A stretch of DNA of 33,946 bases from Gammaproteobacteria bacterium (GTDB taxonomy: Bacteria; Pseudomonadota; Gammaproteobacteria; Burkholderiales; Burkholderiaceae_B): NCBI GenBank assembly GCA_018812945.1, contig JAHJCM010000146.1:1-33946 (forward strand), in the 5' to 3' direction. This document shows, piece after piece, positions 16,524 to 24,023 of the stretch. The translations under genes were made by a program, and so were the position numbers. The first letter of the stretch is position 1. Every line of letters begins with the position of its first letter. Under the pieces are notes generated by a model, which saw only the letters and a program-made list of their open reading frames with translations, ran no database searches and was not told where the DNA came from.

Positions 16524-16814
16524 TTATCTCGATGGGGCAAGCACCCAGGCCAAGACCACGGCCAGCATGGCCGCTGCCATGACCCAAAGCACGAGCCCGA
16601 AAGCAAGTCCCTCAATGGCAGCCAGTGCAGTTGCGCTGAGCAGCAACGCCACAATGCCGGTTGTGCGCCTTGCGCCAACAGACTTGAGGCCCACTGCATT
16701 GCAACGCCCGGCCCAGCGGTGATGATGGCAATGTGCCTGCTGTGAAAGCGCGATCAATAGCAACCCAAAAAAAAGCAGCGAAAAAGCCAGCGCAAGTTGT
16801 ACCGTTAGTGGCAT
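16524..16814 (-). CDS. DUF3325-like small membrane protein
   Basis: This 96-residue, three-helix membrane protein begins MPLTVQLALAFSLLFFGLLLIALS. A short His-rich loop (QQAHCHHHRWAG) follows the first helix. The small size, the Leu/Ala-rich helices and the position directly after a PepSY protein fit DUF3325, a family commonly found with DUF3649, PepSY proteins and TonB receptors. Its start overlaps the end of the PepSY gene by 10 bp. The His cluster could bind a metal or heme, but no function is established. Confidence 0.75.
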   Translation of the reverse strand: MPLTVQLALAFSLLFFGLLLIALSQQAHCHHHRWAGRCNAVGLKSVGARRTTGIVALLLSATALAAIEGLAFGLVLWVMAAAMLAVVLAWVLAPSR

Positions 16815-18442
16815 TGTCCAACCTCGCTGGGCTCAGCATACTTCGCTGTCGCGCTGACTGACAGTTTGTGGGCGGTGAAGACACCGCTTGCAACCATAAG
16901 TATTAAACCGATGTCGATGGCCAATGAATTCATTTCCCCTTGAGCCATGGCTTGAACCAGTCCACCTGTGTTGATCTGGTTGAGCAACCAGGCCGCTGCA
17001 CACAAGGCGGTAAAGACGACCGTGGGTGGCAGCCACTGGCTGCTGCAGTGCGCTTCGGCTTGGTTTTGCAGGTGTTTGTATCGGAAGGCACTGACAAAGG
17101 CCCAAACGATACTGAGTACCCACACGCCATAAAATGCCCAGGTCTCGACAGTGGCCCTGTTCTCGATGTGATTCGGCAAAATCTGGTTTGCAACAAGATA
17201 GGCGGCGGTGGCAATCATCATGCCAAGGGTACCGCCTACGGTCAGGGCTTGAACCACAGTGAAGCCTGGCAGTTTTTTCCTGTGGTGTTGAACATGGCGA
17301 GACTCGAGCCAAAACAAAAAACCAGTGTGAATCATGACGCAACCCAACAAGCCCCCCACCACGTACAGCACTCGAAGTGCAGTGTGGTCAAACTGGATGA
17401 AGTGCAGGCCGTTGATCCAGTGTGTGAAGCCCTTGATGGGTTTGGGCGCGTGTGCATGAAGCAGTTCACCGGTGTGCAACAGCATGGTGTCAGCATGTGT
17501 GCTCATGCTGATGCTGCGCTCGGGAAACACCCGGCGAATTTCAAGTGTGGCGTTGCTGTCGCTCAGGTTTCGAATATTGATTGAATCAGCACGCGCGGTT
17601 TCGCCCAGGGCCTGGCTCCAGGCCATTTCCCGCGCTTGAACCAAAGCCGGTACGCTTTTCAGTGCAGCGAGTTGTTGCTCGGCGTCTTCAACAAAACCAC
17701 TGGGGGGCATATTCACAAAACCACTCATGGCTTTCTGCGAGGCGGCTTTGTCACCATCAAATGCGGCCAGTGTGGCCCACGGAAAATAGATGGAAAAAAA
17801 GATGAGCAAACCGGTGAAAGTGATGAGGAAGTGAAAGGGCAATGCCACCACGCTGCTCAGATTGTGCAAGTCGAGCAAACTGCGCACGGTGTGCTTGTTG
17901 GGGCGAAACAAAAAGAACTCAGCCAGCAGTTTTCGGTGAATGACAATGCCGCTGATCAACAGCGCCATCATGGCCAAGCCGGCAATGCCCAGCAAAAAAT
18001 ACCCCACGTTATTCCAGGCAATATTGAATTTGTAGTGGAAGGGAAAAAAGAAACCGCTGCCACCCAAGGTGTGTTCATTGGAGACCACTTTGCCTGTGTC
18101 TGGATCGATGAAATAGGTTTTCAAGGTTCGGTCGGGTTCTACGATCCGAATTAGTGTCATGGGCGTTCGCTCGGTGGGCAAGCGCAGTCGAATGTTGTCG
18201 GATCCCGGCGCCAGTTCATGGGCCTTCAGCAACACTGTTTCAAGTTGATTTGGGCTCAGTATGCAACATTCGCCAGCAATACTGCGGCTTTCCGGGTGCA
18301 TCCAGCGGTCGAACTCTTTATCGAATACAGTGAGCGTACCCATCCAGAACACAGCGAATAGCAGGAAGCCAACGAACAGCCCAAACCAGGTGTGAAACCA
18401 AGCCATGTGTTGACGAACGGAAGGTGCTTTCTGCTTGCTCAC
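16805..18442 (-). CDS. PepSY-associated membrane protein, probable ferric-siderophore reductase (PiuB-like)
   Basis: This 545-residue inner-membrane protein starts with a helix after HMAWFHTWFGLFVGFLLFAVFWMGTLTVFD, the usual opening of PepSY-TM proteins. Periplasmic PepSY-like parts follow (TLKTYFIDPDTGKVVSNE). Conserved His residues lie in helices (LLDLHNLSSVVALPFHFLITFTGLLIF and FIQFDHTALRVLYVVGGLLGCVMIHTGFLFWLESR), suited to heme or quinol binding. Relatives such as PiuB and FoxB are linked to reductive iron release from siderophores. The GTG at 18442 is the likely start, 9 bp after the DUF3649 stop. It belongs to the hemP operon. Confidence 0.85.
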   Translation of the reverse strand: MSKQKAPSVRQHMAWFHTWFGLFVGFLLFAVFWMGTLTVFDKEFDRWMHPESRSIAGECCILSPNQLETVLLKAHELAPGSDNIRLRLPTERTPMTLIRIVEPDRTLKTYFIDPDTGKVVSNEHTLGGSGFFFPFHYKFNIAWNNVGYFLLGIAGLAMMALLISGIVIHRKLLAEFFLFRPNKHTVRSLLDLHNLSSVVALPFHFLITFTGLLIFFSIYFPWATLAAFDGDKAASQKAMSGFVNMPPSGFVEDAEQQLAALKSVPALVQAREMAWSQALGETARADSINIRNLSDSNATLEIRRVFPERSISMSTHADTMLLHTGELLHAHAPKPIKGFTHWINGLHFIQFDHTALRVLYVVGGLLGCVMIHTGFLFWLESRHVQHHRKKLPGFTVVQALTVGGTLGMMIATAAYLVANQILPNHIENRATVETWAFYGVWVLSIVWAFVSAFRYKHLQNQAEAHCSSQWLPPTVVFTALCAAAWLLNQINTGGLVQAMAQGEMNSLAIDIGLILMVASGVFTAHKLSVSATAKYAEPSEVGQCH

Positions 18443-18451
18443 GGCCGGGGA

Positions 18452-18754
18452 TTACCAAGGAAAATAAATCACGATTGCGCAAAGCAAACCAAACAGCAGT
18501 CCTTTGGCACTTAGCCAGGCCAGGCTGGCTGTGCAGTATATCCACAGCACCCAGCAGGGCATGGCAAGGTAGGCCAGCAGCAGGCTTAGGGTCATGGCTT
18601 CGCTTTGTTCCATGCCAGCTTTGAACAGCAAAATGGCCAATGCTGCCGCAAGCAGGTTGGCTAAAACCAAGCCTCCAGGAAAAGCCAGCAGCAGGCAAAC
18701 AATTTGCCGACTGCTGATTTTTAACCAGTTTGATTTAGAAACGGTAGTTTGCAC
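18452..18754 (-). CDS. DUF3649-like small membrane protein
   Basis: From the GTG at 18754 the protein is 100 residues with about three membrane helices (QIVCLLLAFPGGLVLANLLA, EAMTLSLLLAYLAMPCWVLWI, SAKGLLFGLLCAIVIYFPW). The first helix, the central LLAYLAMPCWVLWI region and the neighbours fit DUF3649, a family of presumed iron-transport accessory proteins beside TonB receptors. The GTG has AAGGTGG six bases upstream and overlaps the stop of the receptor remnant (18735) by 20 bp. This suggests it was once translationally coupled to a full receptor gene. Upstream in-frame ATG codons at 18781 and 18808 lack a ribosome binding site. Confidence 0.75.
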   Translation of the reverse strand: MQTTVSKSNWLKISSRQIVCLLLAFPGGLVLANLLAAALAILLFKAGMEQSEAMTLSLLLAYLAMPCWVLWIYCTASLAWLSAKGLLFGLLCAIVIYFPW

Positions 18755-18893
18755 TGAAAACCACCTTGCGTTCGACCCCATAGAAACAGTCGCCACGGTT
18801 GTCAAACCCATAAGAGCCAGCACTCATGCCTGCTGTGCAGCCAAGCGCGTCTTGCAGGGTTAGTGCACCTTGGTCTTCAATGTTCGGATTCAT
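18735..18893 (-). pseudogene. Remnant of a TonB-dependent receptor gene (internally deleted)
   Basis: A 52-codon frame ends DCFYGVERKVVFSANYRF and then stop, the pattern of the last barrel strand of FhuA/FoxA-type receptors. Its first part (IEDQGALTLQDAL, then CTAGMSAGSYGFDNRGD) instead looks like the plug start of the same family. The simplest reading is that about 600 internal codons were lost. The frame stays open for about 20 codons before the ATG (...SQPAFFSNSI), reaching back toward hemP. The full receptor would lie exactly here, between hemP and DUF3649. The alternative is that the whole piece is only a C-terminal tail. Confidence 0.65.
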
Positions 18894-18961
18894 GATGCTG
18901 TTTGAAAAAAACGCTGGCTGGCTATCGGTGTTGCTGGCTTGCGATCGAGGGTGAGAGAAGA

Positions 18962-19147
18962 TTATTTGGTCAAAATCAGTTTGCCCTGGGCAGTAATTCG
19001 CAAGCGATATTCGGTGTTGTCATGAACAATCGTCCTTTCTCGACTACCCAAAGGAAACAAGGTTTTTGTATTCAAAGGCCCTGCGACCGCTGGCTCAGTG
19101 TGACTTTCAGGGGCAGTGCCAGTTTTCAGCGTAGATTGGGTGTTCAT
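18962..19147 (-). CDS. hemP: Hemin uptake protein HemP
   Basis: This 61-residue protein ends LFPLGSRERTIVHDNTEYRLRITAQGKLILTK, read in two parts as the HemP hallmarks: a short Leu-Phe-x-Gly turn, then YRLR-x-T-x-x-GKLILTK at the C-terminus. HemP is a small cytoplasmic protein found next to heme or siderophore receptors; in some Burkholderiales it acts as an activator of heme-uptake gene expression. The ATG at 19147 is chosen because an upstream in-frame codon at 19219 would add a non-HemP extension across the promoter. It is the first gene of a minus-strand operon and has a Fur box about 70 bp upstream. Confidence 0.88.
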   Translation of the reverse strand: MNTQSTLKTGTAPESHTEPAVAGPLNTKTLFPLGSRERTIVHDNTEYRLRITAQGKLILTK

Positions 19148-19215
19148 GGTGGCCCGAAATAAAGTGGATTGTCTGCGTTGAATGAATCGAAGTGTAGCGG
19201 ATTGTCTTATTAATT

Positions 19216-19234
19216 GCAAATCATTCTCATTAAG
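19216..19234 (-). promoter_or_regulatory. Fur box between hemP and the imelysin operon
   Basis: On the minus strand CTTAATGAGAATGATTTGC matches the Fur consensus at 13 of 19 positions and contains the typical AATGAGAATGATT core. It lies between the divergent hemP (start 19147) and imelysin (start 19282) genes and could repress both. Confidence 0.65.
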
Positions 19235-19281
19235 ATTATCATATTCCTTGTTTTTGATTGATCCAAAGGTTTTATCTCCTC

Positions 19282-20451
19282 ATGATGTATTCGTGGTTCG
19301 ACGCAACAAAAAAAGGGATGGTTGCTGGCTTGGCGCTGGCAGTTTGCAATATGGCCGTGGCCGCTCCCACTGATCAAGATGTGGTGAAGGGTTATGGTCA
19401 ATTGGTGTATGCCAATTACACCGATTCAGTGAATGCTGCCCAAAAAATGCAAGCCGCCATTGACGTATTTTTGAAAGCCCCTTCCCAGACAGGCCTGGAG
19501 GCTGCAAAAAAAGCATGGCTGAATGCTCGCGAGTTTTACGGGCAAACAGAGGCTTTCCGTTTTTACGGCGGTCCAATTGACGATGAAAACGGGCCCGAAG
19601 GGCAAATGAATGCCTGGCCTATGGATGAATCGTATGTGGACTATGTACAAGGCAATGCACGCAGTGGTTTTATCAACAATCCAAAATTCAAGATTACCCG
19701 CGATGCCTTGATTGAACAGAATGAGCGGGGTGGTGAAGAAAATATTGCCACAGGTTGGCATGCCATTGAATTTTTGTTGTGGGGTCAGGATTTGAATGAG
19801 AATGGCTCCGGCAACAGACCTTATACCGATTACGTGAAAGGCAAAGGTCAGAATGCAGAACGTCGCGCTGCTTATTTGCGCGAGGTCACGGCTCTGTTGA
19901 TCCACGATCTTCAAACAGTGCAATCAGCCTGGGCTCCGAAGAAGCCCAATAATTTCCGAGCCAGTTTCGAGAAAGACGGCAAGGAATCCATTCGCAAAAT
20001 TCTGGTGGGTCTTGGCTCCCTGTCGCGCGGCGAGCTTGCCGGTGAACGCCTTGAAGTGGCCTTGTTCAGCCAGGATCAAGAGGACGAACACTCTTGCTTT
20101 TCTGACAACACCCATCGCGATGCGGTGACCAACGCGCAAGGTATTTTGAATGTGTGGACTGGCACTTACAAACAGGCCGATGGGGCACAGTTGAAGGTGC
20201 CTTCACTGGCCGAGTTGGTGGGGGCACGCGCACCGGAGGTTGCGAAGAAAACCACGCAGCAAATCCAGAATTCAGTGAAAGCCGCAAGTGCCATTCAAGC
20301 ACCCTTCGATCGGGAAATTATTGGCGGCGCGGATGCGCCTGGCCCGCAACGCGTGAAAGCCACCGTGGATAGCCTGGTTGCGCAAAGCACTTTGCTGGTT
20401 GAATCAGCCAATGCAATTGGCATTACCCAACTTACCCTGACCTTGCCATGA
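19282..20451 (+). CDS. Imelysin-family periplasmic iron-uptake protein (IrpA/EfeO-M75 type)
   Basis: This 389-residue imelysin (M75-like) protein has a signal region ending CNMAVAA. The family motif GxHxxE is seen as ATGWHAIEFLLWGQDLN near residue 165. Further family stretches are ALIEQNERGGEENIATGWHA just before it and FSDNTHRDAVTNAQGILNVW later. Imelysins such as IrpA and the EfeO M75 domain are iron-regulated and thought to bind iron in the periplasm. The ATG at 19282 is preferred, giving a normal signal peptide; a TTG at 19258 is possible. Its stop overlaps the next gene as ATGA, so translation of the operon is coupled. Confidence 0.87.
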   Translation: MMYSWFDATKKGMVAGLALAVCNMAVAAPTDQDVVKGYGQLVYANYTDSVNAAQKMQAAIDVFLKAPSQTGLEAAKKAWLNAREFYGQTEAFRFYGGPIDDENGPEGQMNAWPMDESYVDYVQGNARSGFINNPKFKITRDALIEQNERGGEENIATGWHAIEFLLWGQDLNENGSGNRPYTDYVKGKGQNAERRAAYLREVTALLIHDLQTVQSAWAPKKPNNFRASFEKDGKESIRKILVGLGSLSRGELAGERLEVALFSQDQEDEHSCFSDNTHRDAVTNAQGILNVWTGTYKQADGAQLKVPSLAELVGARAPEVAKKTTQQIQNSVKAASAIQAPFDREIIGGADAPGPQRVKATVDSLVAQSTLLVESANAIGITQLTLTLP

Positions 20452-21860
20452 TGAAAGTAGCTGTTTGTTTGGCAGGGGGAACCCTGTTGCTTACCGGGGT
20501 TGCATGGGCCGCGGTTGAAGGAATGACTGCTCGCTCGGCAGGTGATGCGACTGTGTTTGCAGATGGGCGCAACGCATTCTCTTTTCCCGCAGCGAATTTG
20601 CCTGATGATGAACGAACCCGGTTTGCCATAGGCAATTCATTTTTCAAGCGCAACTGGGTTCAAGCCCCTGCATCGACCACTGCGCGTGACGGACTTGGCC
20701 CGCATTTTATTGCACGTTCCTGCGGCGGTTGCCATGTGCAGGACGGCAGAGGAAAGCCGCCCGAAATTCTGGATCGCTTAAGCACTGAACAGCCGGTGGA
20801 CCTTTTGTTCCGCCTGTCCATCCCCAGCACCGATTCCAAACATGGTGTGGTGCCCGATCCTGTGTATGGCGATCAGTTCAACAATGCTGCCATTGCGGGC
20901 GTGAAGCCAGAAGGCAAGGTGCACATTCAAATCACTGAAGTACTTGGCAAGTACCCCGATGGCACACCCTATGTGTTGAAAAAGCCGAGCTATTCTTTCT
21001 CTGATTTGGGCTATGGCCCCATGCACCCCCAAGTGATGGTGAGCCCTCGAATTGCGCCACAGGTCATTGGCGTGGGCTTGCTGGAAGCCATTGAGGAAAA
21101 GGATGTGTTGAGCAATGCCAAGCAGCAGGCGGCACATCCTGGCCCAATCAAGGGTGTGCCCAACCAGGTGTGGGACGCTTATGCGCAGCGTGAAATGCTG
21201 GGTCGTTTTGGATGGAAGGCCAATGTAGCAACATTGGCGCACCAAACCGGTGGCGCATTCTTGGGCGACATCGGTATTACCAGCAGTTTGTTTCCTTCCG
21301 AGAATTGCACGCCTGCCCAGAAAGACTGTGTGCAGGCACCCAATGGTTCCGAGAACGGAGAGCCTGAACTGAGCGACAAACTGTTCAACGAGATTGTGTT
21401 TTATCAAGCCGTGTTGGCACCGCCGGCCCGCCGCAACGTCAACGATGAAAAAGTGTTGAAAGGACAGAAGCTATTCGAACAAGCACAATGTGCTGTGTGC
21501 CATCGCCCTTCCTACACCACAGGCAAAGTGCCTTTCCCGGCCTTGAGCAGCAAGGTGTTGGAAGGACAGGAAATTTGGCCCTACACCGATTTGTTGTTGC
21601 ATGACATGGGCGAAGGCCTTGCGGATAACCGTCCCGATTTCAAAGCCAACGGCAGCCAATGGAAAACACCGCCATTGTGGGGCATCGGTTTGATTCCTGA
21701 TGTGAACAACCACATGCGCCTGCTGCACGATGGCCGTGCGAATGGAGTGGAAGAGGCGATTCTTTGGCACGGTGGTGAAGCAGAAAAAAGCAAAACCCGT
21801 TTCATGAACTTTTCGGCTGAAGACCGCGCAGCCTTGATTCGATTTGTGGAGTCTTTGTGA
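20448..21860 (+). CDS. Di-heme oxidoreductase, DUF1111 family
   Basis: This 470-residue periplasmic protein has a signal peptide (MMKVAVCLAGGTLLLTGVAWA) and two c-type heme sites, CGGCH (residue 92) and CAVCH (residue 348). Flanking sequence such as DGLGPHFIARSCGGCHVQDGRG and LWGIGLIPDVNNHMRLLHDGRA is typical of the DUF1111 or thiol-oxidoreductase-like di-heme family, related in layout to bacterial di-heme peroxidases. It starts inside the stop of the first imelysin gene (ATGA), and its own stop shares a base with the second imelysin start (TGATG). Standing between two imelysins, it likely performs a redox step on iron in the periplasm. The reaction is not established. Confidence 0.87.
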   Translation: MMKVAVCLAGGTLLLTGVAWAAVEGMTARSAGDATVFADGRNAFSFPAANLPDDERTRFAIGNSFFKRNWVQAPASTTARDGLGPHFIARSCGGCHVQDGRGKPPEILDRLSTEQPVDLLFRLSIPSTDSKHGVVPDPVYGDQFNNAAIAGVKPEGKVHIQITEVLGKYPDGTPYVLKKPSYSFSDLGYGPMHPQVMVSPRIAPQVIGVGLLEAIEEKDVLSNAKQQAAHPGPIKGVPNQVWDAYAQREMLGRFGWKANVATLAHQTGGAFLGDIGITSSLFPSENCTPAQKDCVQAPNGSENGEPELSDKLFNEIVFYQAVLAPPARRNVNDEKVLKGQKLFEQAQCAVCHRPSYTTGKVPFPALSSKVLEGQEIWPYTDLLLHDMGEGLADNRPDFKANGSQWKTPPLWGIGLIPDVNNHMRLLHDGRANGVEEAILWHGGEAEKSKTRFMNFSAEDRAALIRFVESL

Positions 21861-22954
21861 TGAATCCCCAACACCAACATGAATTTAAAAATGGGGTATT
21901 GCGCGGCCTGGCCTGGGTGGTGTTGGCTTTCGTGTTGTTGTTGGTGCTGAATTTTGCCAATTCAGCCGTGGCTGCAAAACCTGCGGACAGAAGCGACATG
22001 CTGTTTCCTTACTACGAGGTGGCAGAGGTACTGGATAGTGTGGCGATACACCACCACGCCAAGGACACTGCCGTGCTGCGTGATCAGCTCGAGGCATTGA
22101 GTGTGGCCACGGCGCAATATTGCGAAACGGATGGGAAGGCGCAGCCTGCCCACATGCAACAGTTACAGGCGCAATATGCCAAAGCCTACCTGGCCTGGCT
22201 GGAACTGTCGGCGGTGGTGATGGGGCCCATGCTGGACAACAACACGGTGCGCCAAATCGATTTTCGACCTTTGCGCTTGAACTTGCTTGAGCGTGCAATC
22301 AAAAAACAGCCACAAGGCGCACAAGCCATGGCCATGATCGGAAGCCCTGCCAAAGGTTTTCCTGCCCTTGAGTATTTGTTGACGCAAAACAATTTCAAAT
22401 CGGGCACCCCCCAATGCAATTATGCGCACGAGGTAGTGCTCGACATTGCACGCACTGTGGCCGGTTTGAAGTGGGACGACACACAGGCGCAGGGTGCAGG
22501 CATGCAATTGTATTTCAACCAGTTGGTTGGAGCCACGCACAACCTGGCGTGGGAGCGCATGGAAAAACCGCTTTTGAAGAACAGGGATGAAGCCGATGCA
22601 AATGCAGGACATTGGCCATTTTCAGAATTTCAGCTGACCGAAAAAGCATGGGCTGCACAGTGGCAGGGCATCGAACATTTGTTGATGGTGACTGGCCAAA
22701 CGGTGCCGCAGGCCGATACGCAAGTGATACCGCTGGAGGCTTATTTGCGAGGCTTGGGGAAAATTGAACTGGCCGACACTTTGGTCGCGCACAGCAGTGC
22801 TGTGGATGTGGCCATTCGGTCCAACGACATCACAAAGCCGGCAAGTGTTCAGCAGTCAGTGAAAGCACTCAAGGTACTCAAGGGGTTTTTGGAAAGCGAG
22901 GTGGCCAAGGGTTTGAAAGTGTCTATTCAGTTTTCATCTTCTGATGGTGATTGA
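21860..22954 (+). CDS. Second imelysin-family protein
   Basis: This 364-residue imelysin-like protein has an N-terminal signal/anchor helix (GLAWVVLAFVLLLVLNFANSAVA). The family motif appears as SPAKGFPALEYLLTQ, where the GxHxxE His is replaced (GFPALE). This substitution is frequent in the second imelysin of such gene pairs. Other family-like stretches are YLAWLELSAVVMGP and WPFSEFQLTEKAWAAQWQGIEHLLM. It begins in the stop codon of the DUF1111 gene and overlaps DUF1513 by 11 bp. It probably works with the first imelysin in periplasmic iron handling, but a different ligand set is likely. Confidence 0.83.
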   Translation: MNPQHQHEFKNGVLRGLAWVVLAFVLLLVLNFANSAVAAKPADRSDMLFPYYEVAEVLDSVAIHHHAKDTAVLRDQLEALSVATAQYCETDGKAQPAHMQQLQAQYAKAYLAWLELSAVVMGPMLDNNTVRQIDFRPLRLNLLERAIKKQPQGAQAMAMIGSPAKGFPALEYLLTQNNFKSGTPQCNYAHEVVLDIARTVAGLKWDDTQAQGAGMQLYFNQLVGATHNLAWERMEKPLLKNRDEADANAGHWPFSEFQLTEKAWAAQWQGIEHLLMVTGQTVPQADTQVIPLEAYLRGLGKIELADTLVAHSSAVDVAIRSNDITKPASVQQSVKALKVLKGFLESEVAKGLKVSIQFSSSDGD

Positions 22955-24023
22955 TCCAGTGTTCAATTCGCGTCGACAATTTTTGCTTCAAAGCAGCGCG
23001 TTGGCCTTGAGCATGGCCTTGCCCATGCCTGGCGAATCTGCAACCCACACTCGTCAGGCCCGTTTATTGGCAGCCTGGCAACTCCCCAGTGGGGTCTATC
23101 AGGTGGGTGTGCTCAACGCAGCCGGGCTAGGTGCAGCGCTTTCTTATACCGTAACCACGGCAGTCGATCTGCCTACACGCCCGCACGGTTTAATGCACCT
23201 GCAGGGCGATGAGTATTTGCTCATCGCTCGCCGCCCCGGTGACTGGTTTATGCGCCTGAATATTCACAGCGGCGAGACCTCTCGGTTTTGGCAAGAAGAG
23301 GACCGGCATTTGAACGGCCACAGCGCTGTGCATGGTGATTGGCTTTACACCACAGAAACCGATGTGCTCGGCGGCACTGGTGCATTGGCCGTGCGAAACC
23401 GCCATAGCTTTGAGTTGCTGGATGTGTGGCCCACGCTGGGTAAAGATCCCCATGAAATGCTGGTGCTGCCCAAGGGTGGGTTGGGCATTGACGAACCCTT
23501 TTTGTTGGTGGCCAACGGCGGAATACCCACGCATGCGGACATGGGTCGCACCCAGTTAAATCAACTGCCCATGGATTCTTCTGTCGTGGCGATGAACCCG
23601 ATCACAGGCAAAGTGCTCAAACAATGGACACTGAATGATTCCCGACTGAGTTTGCGGCACATGGCAGTACACGCCAGTGGCGTGGTGGGCATTGCCTTGC
23701 AGGCACACCACAGCACCGCTGCCCTTCGGGATGCTGCGCCGGTACTGGCTTTGCTTGATGAAAACGGACTGCGCACGGTGAATGAATCAGCTGGGGTGAA
23801 TGGCTATGCGGGTGACATTGTGGCCACCCCGCAGGGCTTTGTGATCAGTTGCACCAAGAATAATTCTGCCGGGCAATTCGATATGCAAGGCAACTTGTTG
23901 CATTCACAGGCTGCGAACGCGGCATGTGCACTGGCTGCTGAAGGAGAGCAGGTGTGGCTGGGTAGCTCAGCCAATGAGTTCAGCAGGCCATTGGAGCTGG
24001 ACAATCACTGGCTGCTTATTTAA
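22944..24023 (+). CDS. DUF1513-family secreted protein
   Basis: This 359-residue protein begins with a twin-arginine-like signal (NSRRQFLLQSSALALSMALP), suggesting export in folded form or with a cofactor. The body has repeated short strands with patterns such as RPHGLMHLQGDEYLLIARRPGDW and DPHEMLVLPKGG, consistent with the beta-propeller-like DUF1513 family. It is the last gene of the imelysin-DUF1111-imelysin-DUF1513 set, overlapping the previous gene by 11 bp. The order is one I recognise from other proteobacteria near iron receptors. Its biochemical role is unknown. It converges with the PQQ dehydrogenase, overlapping by 8 bp. Confidence 0.83.
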   Translation: MVIDPVFNSRRQFLLQSSALALSMALPMPGESATHTRQARLLAAWQLPSGVYQVGVLNAAGLGAALSYTVTTAVDLPTRPHGLMHLQGDEYLLIARRPGDWFMRLNIHSGETSRFWQEEDRHLNGHSAVHGDWLYTTETDVLGGTGALAVRNRHSFELLDVWPTLGKDPHEMLVLPKGGLGIDEPFLLVANGGIPTHADMGRTQLNQLPMDSSVVAMNPITGKVLKQWTLNDSRLSLRHMAVHASGVVGIALQAHHSTAALRDAAPVLALLDENGLRTVNESAGVNGYAGDIVATPQGFVISCTKNNSAGQFDMQGNLLHSQAANAACALAAEGEQVWLGSSANEFSRPLELDNHWLLI

